Program-made: the position numbers and the translations under genes | DNA from: CAYSFW01 sp964620675 | GTDB lineage: Bacteria > Pseudomonadota > Gammaproteobacteria > UWMA-0217 | Reading direction: 5' to 3' | DNA length: 64,000 nucleotides | Assembly (NCBI GenBank): GCA_964620675.1 | Contig: CAZUJU010000002.1 | Location: forward strand, 62,001 to 126,000 | The notes under the pieces: model-generated | What the model was told of the DNA's origin: nothing | The model's database searches: none | Seen by the model: the letters and a program-made list of their open reading frames with translations, nothing else | In this document: one piece after another, positions 16,133 to 26,267 of the stretch | Position numbering within the stretch: the first letter of the stretch is position 1 | Layout: every line of letters starts with the position of its first letter

Positions 16133-17088
16133 GCGACGCCCGCTCATCCGCGACCCGCGCCCGCACCACGCTCGAATTCCGCCTCTTTCTCGCGCCGCGC
16201 AACTGGCCCGTCGCCCTGTCACTCGGCGTGCTCTGGCTCGCCGGCCGCTTACCGTATACCGCGCAAGTTAAGGTCGGCCGAACTCTGGGGCGAGTGATGC
16301 TGGCAACGATGGCGCGGCGACGCCGGATTGCCCGCACCAACCTCGCATTATGCTTTCCCGAGGTCAGCTCGAGCGAACAGGCGACACTATTGCGTCGCCA
16401 TTTCGAGGAACTCGGTCAAGCGCTGCTCAATACGGGAATCGCTTGGTGGGGTAGCGAACACGAGATAGCCGCGCTAGGCCATATTGAAGGCCTGCATCAT
16501 CTCGAAACCGCGTTACAGCGCGGCAAAGGCGCCATTTTGCTCACCGGACACATGACCAGCATGGATCTCGGCGGACAAATTCTGGCCCTCGCGCTCACCG
16601 CTACCGCGCGCCCCCTGCAGGTCATGTACAAGCGCTCGCGCAATCCCCTGTTTGAAATGCAGATTCGACGTGGACGCGAGCGCTTTACCCGCCGAATTTT
16701 TCTCCGCGACGATTTCCGCGCATTTATGCGCGGGCTCAAGGAGGGCCTACCGACCTGGTACGCGCCGGATCAAGATTTTGGGCTTAAGCACGGCGTTTTC
16801 GCCGACTTTTTTGGCGTTCCGACCGCCTCACTCACGACGACGGCGCGGCTCGCGGCCAGCAGCGGCGCGCCGGTCGTTCCGTATTTTCCGATCCGACTGC
16901 CAAATGGACGCGGCATCGCGATCAAGATTGGACCCGCTTTGGCCGACTTTCCTAGCGGCGACGACCGCACCGACGCCCGCCGCATCAATGAACTTATCGA
17001 ACACGCGGTTCGCGAGCACCCAGAGCAGTACTGGTGGGTTCATCGACGTTTCAAGACCCGCCCGGAAGGCTTGGCGAAGGTCTATTGA
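16129..17088 (+). CDS. LpxL/HtrB-type lysophospholipid or lipid A acyltransferase
   Basis: 319 residues from TTG 16129, which overlaps the previous stop as TTGA; a GTG at 16075 in the same frame would overlap far more. The HX4D/E acyltransferase motif is HMTSMD, followed by MYKRSRNPLFE and APDQDFG, typical of the LpxL/LpxM family. It should transfer a secondary acyl chain to lipid A precursor at the inner membrane. The usual N-terminal membrane segment is visible around residues 20-45. Exact acyl preference cannot be read from sequence. Confidence 0.8.
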   Translation: MSDARSSATRARTTLEFRLFLAPRNWPVALSLGVLWLAGRLPYTAQVKVGRTLGRVMLATMARRRRIARTNLALCFPEVSSSEQATLLRRHFEELGQALLNTGIAWWGSEHEIAALGHIEGLHHLETALQRGKGAILLTGHMTSMDLGGQILALALTATARPLQVMYKRSRNPLFEMQIRRGRERFTRRIFLRDDFRAFMRGLKEGLPTWYAPDQDFGLKHGVFADFFGVPTASLTTTARLAASSGAPVVPYFPIRLPNGRGIAIKIGPALADFPSGDDRTDARRINELIEHAVREHPEQYWWVHRRFKTRPEGLAKVY

Positions 17089-17382
17089 TTCCGGCTTCCA
17101 GAACGGATACCCATCGAACCGATGCGGCGAGGATCTAAGAATCCTGGATTGGACGCGTCCGAGTGTGCGGTTTTCGGGGTGCGAGGTACAAATTCGGCCG
17201 GAGCGGATTTTGACAGCCGACGGCTGGTCCGAAGCGCCTAGGGCCGGATGCCCGGAGTCACCGGGCACGCAACTATCACGCCCGGAAGGAGGCGGTGGCG
17301 CCACCTCAATCGAAACAAACCGCGGGGAAAGCGTGTTACGTTCTAGAACAGGCGCTAAGCCGAGGCGCCCAGGCGCAACGAA

Positions 17383-17604
17383 TCAGGCCCGTTCGAGCAG
17401 GTAGCGTGTACCACAGTAAGGACACAGCACCACGCCGTCGAGCGCATCCTCGATCGGCAAAAAGACCCGCGGATGGGAAGCCCACAGCGCCGCTTTAGGC
17501 CCGGGGCAGAACAACGGCAAATCGGCGCGGGTGACGATCACGCGCTGCTCCGCATTCGCCGTTTCATATTGATCCTGATGCTTGGCAGTTCCGGGATTGG
17601 GCAT
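17383..17604 (-). CDS. Zinc-finger domain protein (CHCC type)
   Basis: 73 residues. The C-terminal part contains CPYCGTRY and an upstream cysteine in PLFCPGP, matching the small CHCC zinc-finger family related to the mitochondrial NDUFS6 C-terminus. Such proteins are usually found beside ilvE in beta- and gammaproteobacteria, as here (18 bases downstream of ilvE). Function in bacteria is not established; a Complex I assembly or iron-sulfur link is speculation. ATG 17604. The 294 bases to the left hold GC-rich stems (GCCCGG/CCGGGC at 17250) but no gene. Confidence 0.85.
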   Translation of the reverse strand: MPNPGTAKHQDQYETANAEQRVIVTRADLPLFCPGPKAALWASHPRVFLPIEDALDGVVLCPYCGTRYLLERA

Positions 17605-17622
17605 GGGAATACCTTTTAGGGG

Positions 17623-18546
17623 TTAAGCCACGGGCGTGAGCCAGTTCAGATGCGTCTCCGAGCGACCATGTACGACATCGAAGTACGCCGCCTGTAAACG
17701 CGCGGTGATCGGGCCGCGTGAGCCCGCTCCGATCGCACGATTGTCAACCTCGCGAATTGGCGTCACTTCAGCCGCGGTGCCGGTGAAAAATGCCTCGTCG
17801 GCGATATAGACCTCATCTCGCGTGATACGCTTTTCACGCACTTCAAATCCGGCCTCGGCTGCCAGCGTGAAGATCGTGCGCCGGGTAATGCCGTCGAGCG
17901 CCGAGGTCAGGTCCGGGGTATACAGCACGCCGTCGCGGATAATGAAGATATTTTCCCCGCTACCTTCTGCGACATACCCTTCGCGATCAAGCAACAAGGC
18001 TTCATCGTAACCGTCGGTCATGGCCTCGCGCAGCGCCAGCATCGAGTTCATGTAGTTGCCATTGGCCTTGGCCTTGCACATGGTGATGTTGACGTGATGC
18101 CGGGTATAGGACGAAGTCCGGATGCGGATGCCACGCTCCATGTTCTCGGCCCCGAGATAGGCCCCCCAAGTCCAGGCCGCCACCATGACATGGACCTTCA
18201 GATTATCCGCGCGCAGCCCCATACCTTCGGAGCCGTAAAAGCACATCGGGCGCAAATAGGCCGTTTCAAGGTGATTTTCGTGGACCACCGCGCACTGCGC
18301 CGCATTCAAGGTTGCGCGGTCGAACGGCATTGCCATTTGCAGAATCTTGGCCGAATTGAACAACCGATCGGTGTGTTCCTTGAGACGAAAAATCGCCGCG
18401 CCATGCCCAGTCTGGTAGGCCCGCACGCCTTCGAAAACACCCATCCCGTAGTGCAGCGTATGCGTGAGTACATGGGTCTTGGCTTCACGCCAGGGGACCA
18501 TTTCACCATCCAGCCAAATCACGCCATCACGATCGGCCATCGACAT
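17623..18546 (-). CDS. ilvE: Branched-chain amino acid aminotransferase
   Basis: 307 residues, class IV PLP aminotransferase. It has the typical start (DGVIWLDGEMVPWREA), the HTLHYGMGVFEGVRAY segment, the KANGNYMNSMLA PLP-lysine area and EGYVAEGSGENIFI. It transaminates the last step of isoleucine, leucine and valine synthesis in the cytosol. ATG 18546 is preceded by GGGAG at 8 bases. It lies 23 bases after glnE and may be cotranscribed with it and the zinc-finger gene. Confidence 0.96.
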   Translation of the reverse strand: MSMADRDGVIWLDGEMVPWREAKTHVLTHTLHYGMGVFEGVRAYQTGHGAAIFRLKEHTDRLFNSAKILQMAMPFDRATLNAAQCAVVHENHLETAYLRPMCFYGSEGMGLRADNLKVHVMVAAWTWGAYLGAENMERGIRIRTSSYTRHHVNITMCKAKANGNYMNSMLALREAMTDGYDEALLLDREGYVAEGSGENIFIIRDGVLYTPDLTSALDGITRRTIFTLAAEAGFEVREKRITRDEVYIADEAFFTGTAAEVTPIREVDNRAIGAGSRGPITARLQAAYFDVVHGRSETHLNWLTPVA

Positions 18547-18569
18547 AAATCAAGCTCCCGTATTGAAAT

Positions 18570-21473
18570 TTAATTAGCACTCGCCGTCAGCCACCGCCGC
18601 CACACCTGCTGGATCAACTCGCGCTCGGCCGGAAACTCGTCCGGATCGACCAGCGCGGACTGCTCCTGCAGCGTCAGGCGATGAATCTCGTCGCGCAAGG
18701 TGCGATAGGCATCGGCCAGCGCCCGCGCCGTAGCAACGTCGAGAATACCGGCTGCGGCGAGCGAGTCCAGAATCCGGATATTGTCGGTCCAGGTTGTCAA
18801 CGCCGGGTGCGTATGTGCGTGTGCAAGAACCAAATATTGCACCACAAATTCCAGATCGGTGATACCGCCCGGCGATTTCTTGAGATCGAATCGCGAGCAC
18901 TGCGCTGGATCGAGCTGTGACCACATCTTTTCGCGCATCGACCGCACCTCGGTTTGCGCCGTCAGCCGATCACGCGATTGCGTCAGGATCCGCGAACGAA
19001 CGGCCTCGAACGCCGGCGCCAACGCCATATCGCCGGCAACCGGTCGTGCCCGCACCAAGGCTTGATGTTCCCAAATCCAGGCGCTTTCCAGCTGATAGCG
19101 CTCAAACGCCTCAATGCTCGACACTAACAGTCCGGAGTTACCCGAGGGGCGCAGCCGCATATCGACTTCGTAGAGCTTGCCAGCGACGGTGAACAAGGTC
19201 AGCAACTGCACCATCCGCTGCGCGAGGCGGGCAAAAAATACCGCGTTATCGAGCGGGCGTTCGCCGTCGGTCTGCTGCATATCACCGCGCGAATCATGGA
19301 GAAACACGATATCGAGATCCGAGCCATAGCCCATCTCAAGGCCGCCGAGCTTGCCGTAACCAATGACGACGAAACGCACCCGATAGGGCTGCCCATCCAG
19401 CCGGTAGCCCGGATGACCGTGCTTGAGCGCGAGGGCCTGCCAGGCAGAACGTACCACCTGCTCCAGCAGCACCTCCGCAATCCAGGTCAGATGATCGCTA
19501 ACCTTCATCAACGGCAGCGCGCCGACGATGTCTGCCGCCGCCACTCGAAAGGTCTGAACTTGCTTGAAGTGACGCAAGCGATCGAGCACCTGCTCCTGTT
19601 CGAGCGGGTCGATCCGGGTAAATTCCTGAGCGAGTTCGTTTGTCAACGCGCCCTTCGCCGGCGGCGCGTAGAGCTGCCTGGGATCGATCAGCTCATCCAA
19701 CAAAATCGGAAACCGGGCGAGGTTGGCGCCAACCCACGGACTCGCCGCACACAGGCGTATGAGCTGGGTCAGCACCTGCGAACGCTCGCTCAACAGCGCC
19801 AGATAGACGGTTCGACGCACAATCGCGAGCAGTAACACGAGCACCCGCTCCAGGGTGCGCGCCGGGTTGGGCCAATCGGGCAACTCCGCAAGCAGTAACG
19901 GCATCAAACGATCGAGGCGCTGGCGCCCCTGCGTACTCAGCGCGGTCACGCGGCGTTCCGCCGCGAAGGCACGCAAAGGGGCCGCGACCACCGTCGGATC
20001 GGGATAGCCGGCGCGCGCGAGCACCTCGTCCTGCGTCGGATTCTGCTGCATCAGCGCATTCCAGAACGCGCTCAACTCGCTCGCCAGATCCGAGGTCGTT
20101 TCGGTGCCAGGCTCCGCCCCGAACACCTTTTGAAAGTGCGCGTTGATGCGTGTGCGATGCGATTCGAGATCGGCGTAGAATGTCACCCAGTCCGGGTAGC
20201 CCAGACTCGAAGCCAAACGCCAGCGAGCAACGGCGTCATCCGGTAAAGCGTGAACCTGCTGGTCATTCAGCATCTGCAACCGATTCTCGACGCGGCGCAA
20301 GAACCGGTATCCCGCCGCAAGTTCGGCGACATCCTCGGCCGGCATCAGACCGCGTTCACCCAGATAAGCCAGTCGCGGCAACAGCGCCTGACCCTGCAAG
20401 TGGTGATCGCGCCCGCCGTAGATCAGCTGAAACACCTGCGCCGTGAATTCAACCTCGCGGATCCCGCCAGGACCGAGCTTGAGGTCGTCCGCCTTACCTT
20501 TGCGCGCCGCCTGCTGGCTGATCATCTGCTTCATTTCGCGCAAGGCCTCAATCGCACCGAAGTCGAGATAGCGCCGATAAACAAAGCCATGCAGACGCTT
20601 GGTCAGCTCCGCAATCGCTGCCGCGTCGCCTGCCAGCGGGCGCGCCTTGACCAGGGCGTAACGCTCCCACTCGCGGCCGTGGGTCTCGTAGTAGAGTTCC
20701 ATCGCGCCAAAATTGAACACCAGCGCACCGGCATCACCGAAGGGGCGCAAGCGCATATCAACCCGGTAGACGAATCCATCGGCAGTCGCGGCATCGAGCG
20801 CCTTGATCAGGCGTTGCCCGAGACGGGTGAAATACACCTCATTGCTGACCGACTTGCGACCATCGGTCTCGCCGCTGCGGGGATAGGCAAAGATGAGGTC
20901 GATATCGGAAGAAAAATTGAGCTCGCGCCCACCGAGCTTGCCCATCCCAAGCACCACCAGCGCCTGGGCCTGGCCGTCGCGGTCGCGCGGCACACCGAAA
21001 GGTCCACCTCGCAGCTCCGCATCAAGCCAGCGCAGGGCGCCGTTGATTAAGGTATCAGCGAGGTCCGACAGTGCCAGCAAGGTTTCGTCGACCGCCGCCA
21101 GATCGAGTGCATCACGCCACGCAATACCCAACATCTCAAGCTGACGAAACTGGCGCAAACTGCGGTTGAGCCCGGCCTCGTCACCGCAATCTTGCAGCGC
21201 CTCGATACAGCGTTGGCACATGGCCTCAGTGTCGTGAACCCGCGCAAACCGGTCCGCGTCGAGCCAGTCCGCGAGCGTCGCCGCGAATCGAGCACACACC
21301 TGGGCCGCAAAGTCGGAAGCCAACCACAGCCGAACAAGTCGCGGCAACGCCGCCTCGAATCGCTCGGAATGCTCCGGAGCTGCCGCGAGGAGGCGCTCGC
21401 GGTAGCCCGCTAACGCGGCGCGCAAGGATGGGGGCGTATCGGGCGGCAGCAGTTGATCAAGCATAATCGTCAC
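18570..21473 (-). CDS. glnE: Bifunctional glutamine synthetase adenylyltransferase/deadenylylase
   Basis: 967 residues, the expected size. Two nucleotidyltransferase domains are visible: the N-terminal deadenylylase with FSSDIDLIFAYPRSG and the C-terminal adenylylase with MGYGSDLDIVFLHD, each with the GSDxD signature and a downstream DMRLRP. It adjusts glutamine synthetase activity in response to PII. The start may be GTG 21473 (TGAG at 5 bases) or ATG 21464. It precedes ilvE with a 23-base gap. Confidence 0.97.
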   Translation of the reverse strand: MTIMLDQLLPPDTPPSLRAALAGYRERLLAAAPEHSERFEAALPRLVRLWLASDFAAQVCARFAATLADWLDADRFARVHDTEAMCQRCIEALQDCGDEAGLNRSLRQFRQLEMLGIAWRDALDLAAVDETLLALSDLADTLINGALRWLDAELRGGPFGVPRDRDGQAQALVVLGMGKLGGRELNFSSDIDLIFAYPRSGETDGRKSVSNEVYFTRLGQRLIKALDAATADGFVYRVDMRLRPFGDAGALVFNFGAMELYYETHGREWERYALVKARPLAGDAAAIAELTKRLHGFVYRRYLDFGAIEALREMKQMISQQAARKGKADDLKLGPGGIREVEFTAQVFQLIYGGRDHHLQGQALLPRLAYLGERGLMPAEDVAELAAGYRFLRRVENRLQMLNDQQVHALPDDAVARWRLASSLGYPDWVTFYADLESHRTRINAHFQKVFGAEPGTETTSDLASELSAFWNALMQQNPTQDEVLARAGYPDPTVVAAPLRAFAAERRVTALSTQGRQRLDRLMPLLLAELPDWPNPARTLERVLVLLLAIVRRTVYLALLSERSQVLTQLIRLCAASPWVGANLARFPILLDELIDPRQLYAPPAKGALTNELAQEFTRIDPLEQEQVLDRLRHFKQVQTFRVAAADIVGALPLMKVSDHLTWIAEVLLEQVVRSAWQALALKHGHPGYRLDGQPYRVRFVVIGYGKLGGLEMGYGSDLDIVFLHDSRGDMQQTDGERPLDNAVFFARLAQRMVQLLTLFTVAGKLYEVDMRLRPSGNSGLLVSSIEAFERYQLESAWIWEHQALVRARPVAGDMALAPAFEAVRSRILTQSRDRLTAQTEVRSMREKMWSQLDPAQCSRFDLKKSPGGITDLEFVVQYLVLAHAHTHPALTTWTDNIRILDSLAAAGILDVATARALADAYRTLRDEIHRLTLQEQSALVDPDEFPAERELIQQVWRRWLTASAN

Positions 21474-21663
21474 GACAACTCACGATCGCGCCAGTTTGCC
21501 ACAGCATCCAGCCCCGCGCGCGGTTAGCCGACGCCTCGATCACCGTGTTTTGGGCGCGCGAAGGGCATGGAACAATCGGACTTGAAGCAAGTGCGCCGAA
21601 CCAGCAGCCGATTACCGGCGCAGTTACGGCTTGAACACCGCCCGAGCACAGCGTGCCGCCCGA

Positions 21664-22728
21664 TCAACTGCCGGGCGTATTGAGCCGGTCGAAATACTCC
21701 TTGTTGAACGCCTTTTGATAGGCTTCGTCAAGTGAGATCTGGGTGGTTTCCATCAGCTTTTGCAGTGTACCGTCCATCGTCTGCATGCCTTGCGCGGCGT
21801 TGCTCTGCATCGCGGTTTCGAGTTGATCGGTTTTACCTTCGCGAATTAAATTGGCCACCGCCGGAGTGCTGAGCAGGATTTCCATCGCCGCCATTTGGCC
21901 CGCGCCGAAATGCTTTTTCACCAGTTGCTGGGTAATCACGGCACGCAACGAGGTCGACAACATCGCCCGCACTTGCGATTGCTTTTTCGCCGGAAAGACG
22001 TTGATGATGCGGTCCACGGTGGATGAGGCGCGATTGGTGTGGAGCGTGCCGAGAATCAGTATTCCGGTCTCCGCCGCAGTGACGGCCAAGCTGATGGTTT
22101 CAAGGTCGCGCATCTCGCCAACCAGAATCACATCCGGGTCTTCGCGCAGCGCCGAGCGCAGCGCGCTGGCGAAATTCGGCGTGTGCTGGCCGATCTCGCG
22201 TTGACTGATCAGACACTTCTTGCGCTCGTGAACGAACTCGATCGGGTCCTCGATGGTGATGATGTGACCCTTACGATAATGGTTGATTTCGTCAACCATC
22301 GCCGCCAAGGTGGTGGACTTACCGGAACCCGTTTTGCCCGTGACCAGGATCAAGCCACTGCGATTGCGGCACAGCGCACGCAGCGTCGGCGGCATACGCA
22401 ATGCATCCAGCGTCGCGACTTCGGTCGGTATCCGGCGGAAGACCGCGCCAACGCCATCGATATACCGAAACGCATTGACCCGAAACCGCGACAGGCCGTC
22501 AATTTGATAGGAAAAATCCACCCCGTCATAGGCCTCGAACTGCTGCCGAGCGAAGTCGTTCATGACTTCGGAGAGATACGAGTTCAGAATCTCGGTTTCG
22601 ATCGCCTGCGCGGGCAACGGTATTAGCTCACCAAACAAACGGATTCGCGGCGCCTTACCCGAGAGCAGGTGCAGATCGGACCCGTCGCGTCTGACCAGTT
22701 CATGCAATAAGGTATCGATCAACCTCAC
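21664..22728 (-). CDS. PilT-family twitching-motility ATPase, second copy
   Basis: 354 residues from GTG 22728, which overlaps the upstream gene's stop as GTGA with a GGGGGA site. Walker A is GKTGSGKST, Walker B region DVILVGEMRD, with the PilT His box (LGTLHTNRA). It belongs to the type IV pilus retraction ATPase family and acts as a cytoplasmic hexamer at the pilus base. It is the downstream partner of a paralogue with clear divergence, comparable to PilT/PilU pairs. Which of the two is the main retraction motor cannot be decided here. Confidence 0.9.
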   Translation of the reverse strand: MRLIDTLLHELVRRDGSDLHLLSGKAPRIRLFGELIPLPAQAIETEILNSYLSEVMNDFARQQFEAYDGVDFSYQIDGLSRFRVNAFRYIDGVGAVFRRIPTEVATLDALRMPPTLRALCRNRSGLILVTGKTGSGKSTTLAAMVDEINHYRKGHIITIEDPIEFVHERKKCLISQREIGQHTPNFASALRSALREDPDVILVGEMRDLETISLAVTAAETGILILGTLHTNRASSTVDRIINVFPAKKQSQVRAMLSTSLRAVITQQLVKKHFGAGQMAAMEILLSTPAVANLIREGKTDQLETAMQSNAAQGMQTMDGTLQKLMETTQISLDEAYQKAFNKEYFDRLNTPGS

Positions 22729-23837
22729 GAACGCTCGTCCCCCAGCCAAGTGGGATCCTGCAACGACGCGAGCAGGCTGCTGTCGGTCACATAACGCTTG
22801 AACGGCTTTTTATCGAGCGCGAACTCGTAGGCCTGATCGGGATCGATCAACTTTGCCTCGAGTGCAGCGAGCAGCGCTTGATCCATCAATTGCATTCCGT
22901 GGTCACGGCCGGTTTGGATCAGCGACGGCAACAGATGGATCTTATCGGTCATGATCAGCTTCGCGATGGCCTTGGTCGTGACCATCGTTTCAAAGATCGC
23001 GCGCCGACCGCGCCCTTCGGCATTCTTCACCAGTACCTGCGTGACCACCCCGAGCAGATTTTGCGCCAGAAAGGTCTTGCCCTGATCGCGTTGCTCGGGT
23101 GGCAGGGCGTCGATGATGCGGTCGAGCGACTTGACAGCCGAGGTCGTGTGGAGGGTTGCGAGCACCAGATGACCGGTTTCCGCGGCGGTCATCGCCATCT
23201 CAATCGACTCCGAGTCACGCAACTCGCCGACCAGAATCACATCCGGATCTTCGCGCAGCGCCGCCCGCAGTCCGGTGACAAAGCTGCTGACATGGGTGCC
23301 GATCTCGCGTTGAATCACCTGCGCGCGCTGACTGCGGTGGATGAACTCGATCGGATCCTCGAGACTCACGATATTGAGCGCGCGACTGAAGTTGATGTGG
23401 TCGATCAGGGCCGCCAGGGTGGTCGATTTCCCCATTCCGGTCGAACCCGTGATCAGGATCATCCCCTGCTGGTAATCGAGCAAGCGACGCAAAATCGGCG
23501 GCAACCCGAGTTTGTCGATGGTCGGCACCTCCTCCGGCACATAACGAAACGCCGCCCCGGGACCGGTGGATTTATGATACAGGTTGACGCGAAAGCGTCC
23601 GACGGCAGTGGCATGATACGAAAAATCGAGGTCGCCCCCGGCGCGAAATCGCTCCTGCTGCAAGGGCGTCATGATTTCGTGCAGATAGGTCGTGAGTTCA
23701 CGCCCTTCGAGGTCACGGAACTTGATCGGCAAGAGTTCGCCAAACATCCGCAACATGGGCGGCAGGCCGACCGCCAAGTGGACGTCGGAACAGCCTTGCT
23801 CGCGGGCAAGTTTCAGAAAGGCATCGATGCGTGGCAT
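22725..23837 (-). CDS. PilT-family twitching-motility ATPase, first copy
   Basis: 370 residues. The N-terminal domain (DAFLKLAREQGCSDVHLAVGLPP) is the usual PilT/PilU PAS-like domain, followed by Walker A GSTGMGKST, the Asp box (EDPIEF), Walker B DVILVGELRD and the His box LATLHTTSA. It should power type IV pilus retraction. ATG 23837 lies 75 bases after a HEAT-kinase gene on the same strand, suggesting a three-gene operon. No pilin or assembly genes are in the window. Confidence 0.9.
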   Translation of the reverse strand: MPRIDAFLKLAREQGCSDVHLAVGLPPMLRMFGELLPIKFRDLEGRELTTYLHEIMTPLQQERFRAGGDLDFSYHATAVGRFRVNLYHKSTGPGAAFRYVPEEVPTIDKLGLPPILRRLLDYQQGMILITGSTGMGKSTTLAALIDHINFSRALNIVSLEDPIEFIHRSQRAQVIQREIGTHVSSFVTGLRAALREDPDVILVGELRDSESIEMAMTAAETGHLVLATLHTTSAVKSLDRIIDALPPEQRDQGKTFLAQNLLGVVTQVLVKNAEGRGRRAIFETMVTTKAIAKLIMTDKIHLLPSLIQTGRDHGMQLMDQALLAALEAKLIDPDQAYEFALDKKPFKRYVTDSSLLASLQDPTWLGDERS

Positions 23838-23912
23838 TCAAATGGCGTCGTGTGGCGCATTAGCCGTAATTCTAACAGCTCGCCACGCGCACGACGCGAA
23901 GATCCCGTACGA

Positions 23913-26267
23913 TCAAACGCGGTATGCGCGCAGGGTGTCTTCCACTTCCTCCATCGACTGGTAGCGGCGACCCGGATTGACCGCCATCATACGCATGACG
24001 ATATTGCTGAGTGGTAATGGAATTGCCGGATTGGCCTCGTGCAAGGGTTTGATATCGCCGTGTACGTGACGATAGAGCACCTGAACATTGTCATCGCCCT
24101 TAAAGGCCGTTTCACCGGTCAGCATTTCGTAGAGAATGACACCGAGACTATAGATGTCGACACGGCCGTCGAGGCGTTTGCCGGTCACCTGTTCCGGCGC
24201 CATGTAGCGCGGGGTTCCGATCAGTATGCCGGCGCGGGTTAACTGGGTATCGCTCGATGACTGAAGCCGGGAAATGCCGAAATCCACGATCTTGACCCAG
24301 TCGTCCTTGTTCAACAAGACGTTACCGGGCTTGAGGTCGCGGTGAATGATGCCGAGCTGGTGGGCGGCGTCAATGCCGGCGGCGACGTCCGCCGCGAGTC
24401 GCAACGCACGCGCGGAATCAAGCGGCTGCTTCGGCTCCAGCAATGCCGATAGCGTCACCGACGGAAAATACTCCATCGAGATGGCGTGCAGCTTATCGAT
24501 CGTTAAGAAATCGAAGATCCGAATGACATTCGGGTGCATGATCCGCCGCGAATACCGGATTTCGCGAATGAAGCGCTTGATCATTGCCTGATCGGCCGTC
24601 ATCTTCTCGTGCAGCACCTTGAGAATGATGCGTTCGCCGACCACCACGTCCTTGACCAGCAACACCGTGCTGAACGCGCCCTTGCCGACTCGGCGCACAA
24701 ACTCGTAGCGGTCCGAAAGTTTGTCGCCGGGCTTGAGCGCCTTGACATCGATATGCCGTGACGACGCGGCCATCGCAGGCGCCGCCACCGCACCGGGCGC
24801 GGCAAGCGCTTCGGGTTGTGGCCGCCGCACGGCGACTGCCAATCGCGCATTGATCCGCTTCAAGGCCTCGCGGGTCGCGTCGCGTATTTCCTCGTTACCG
24901 GCCATCGCCCGACGTTTCATTGCCTTGACTACGCGCTCGGCTTGCGGCGTGTCGACGATTTCGGCCAGCGTTCGCACGGTTTCGATCACGATGTTCTCAT
25001 CCTGACTGCCGAGCATGCTGATAATGCTCTTGACGTGACTCTCGTCCGCCAGGACTTTCATTGCGCGTAACACGATCGGTGCCGCTTGATTGTCGTCCCG
25101 CATCAGGCGCAGCAGCGACGGGATCGACGCCTTGTTGCCGATGCTGGCCAGAGCGTCGATCGCGCGTTCACGCACCCACCAGTCGGAGTCGTTGAGCGCA
25201 CCGATCAGGTGCTCCATCGAGGCGTCATCCTTGGTCGAATTCAGCACCTCTATCGCGGATCGGCGTAAGTACTCGTCCTCACTCTTCAGCAGCTTGATCA
25301 CCGCCTCGACGACCCGCTTGCCGCCGATCTTAGCCAGCGCGTCTGCGGCCCGTGCGCGCACCCACCAGTCCTCATCCTTCAGCGCCTGCAGCAGGTCATT
25401 CACCGCATCGGGATACTCCATCCCGTTAAGCACCTCGACCGCGGCGCGCCGAATGTACTCCGACTCGTCCTTTAACAGCGCGACCAAATACCGGATCGTA
25501 ACCGGATCGTTGCGCTTGACGATGGCGTCGATGGAACGGTTCTGCACGTTGTAGTCGTCATCGCGCAGCAGCTTGCAAAGCACCCCGACGTCGATGTTCA
25601 CATTCATCGACGCAAGCGCGTCGAGCGCGACAAAGCGCACCTCCTTGCTAGCGTCGGTGAGACGGTTCATGAGCGCACTGCGACTCATCGGGGTGTTGAA
25701 TTTGCGCAGCAATCGCACCATGCCGAGCCGGGTATTGACGTCCTGCGCGGTCACGCGATTCACCAGTTCGGGGACCATCGACTCGTCCGAGATATCCTCG
25801 AGCACCTTGAACATGGCGACCCGCTCGGCGGGGTCCAGGGTATAGGCCTTGCGTAACAGAGCGGCGGGATTGAGCGAGTCCTTGCGTGCCTCCAGCACCT
25901 TCAACAAGGCGGATTTGGCCACGTCCGGATTATCGAACAATGCCAACAACTGATTGGGATTATAGGTCGTGCTCTGCGACAGCACCCGAATCGTCGTATT
26001 CAGCACGCGCGGGTGTACTTGCGAATACAGACCCTTGACATAGGCCGTGATCGATTCGTTATCGAGCAGATAGATCATAATCTCGCGAATGCGAGTTGCC
26101 TCAGCGTCGCCCGCCGTCGCGAGCCGGGTCAACAGCGAGCCGAGCGCGACATCGGCGAATTTTTTGAGCGTCGCAAGCGAACGCCGCCCCTCCGCGCCAA
26201 CCAGGTCAGGCGCGCTCAGGCAGCGCATTACGTTCCGATCGGTACGAAATTGGGCAAACAGACTCAA
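23913..26267 (-). CDS. HEAT-repeat protein with C-terminal Ser/Thr protein kinase
   Basis: 784 residues from TTG 26267, with GAGGA at about 5 bases. Residues about 90-480 are a solenoid of HEAT/PBS-like helical repeats (recurring DEDWWVRARAADALAKIG-type units). A linker rich in Ala/Pro leads to a eukaryotic-type kinase domain, about 515-784: glycine loop GKGAFS at 528-533, Lys550, HRDLKPGN with Asp644, DFG 662-664 and APEQ. All catalytic residues are present and no membrane segment is seen, so this is a soluble kinase. Substrates are unknown; placement before two PilT genes suggests pilus or motility control. Confidence 0.93.
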   Translation of the reverse strand: MSLFAQFRTDRNVMRCLSAPDLVGAEGRRSLATLKKFADVALGSLLTRLATAGDAEATRIREIMIYLLDNESITAYVKGLYSQVHPRVLNTTIRVLSQSTTYNPNQLLALFDNPDVAKSALLKVLEARKDSLNPAALLRKAYTLDPAERVAMFKVLEDISDESMVPELVNRVTAQDVNTRLGMVRLLRKFNTPMSRSALMNRLTDASKEVRFVALDALASMNVNIDVGVLCKLLRDDDYNVQNRSIDAIVKRNDPVTIRYLVALLKDESEYIRRAAVEVLNGMEYPDAVNDLLQALKDEDWWVRARAADALAKIGGKRVVEAVIKLLKSEDEYLRRSAIEVLNSTKDDASMEHLIGALNDSDWWVRERAIDALASIGNKASIPSLLRLMRDDNQAAPIVLRAMKVLADESHVKSIISMLGSQDENIVIETVRTLAEIVDTPQAERVVKAMKRRAMAGNEEIRDATREALKRINARLAVAVRRPQPEALAAPGAVAAPAMAASSRHIDVKALKPGDKLSDRYEFVRRVGKGAFSTVLLVKDVVVGERIILKVLHEKMTADQAMIKRFIREIRYSRRIMHPNVIRIFDFLTIDKLHAISMEYFPSVTLSALLEPKQPLDSARALRLAADVAAGIDAAHQLGIIHRDLKPGNVLLNKDDWVKIVDFGISRLQSSSDTQLTRAGILIGTPRYMAPEQVTGKRLDGRVDIYSLGVILYEMLTGETAFKGDDNVQVLYRHVHGDIKPLHEANPAIPLPLSNIVMRMMAVNPGRRYQSMEEVEDTLRAYRV

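Noticed and set aside
17249..17266. Terminator after the acyltransferase gene
   Set aside because: GCCCGG/CCGGGC forms a short stem but no T-run follows on either strand.
20250..21050. 266-codon plus-strand frame opposite glnE
   Set aside because: Antisense to a conserved domain of glnE, no start site and no family resemblance.
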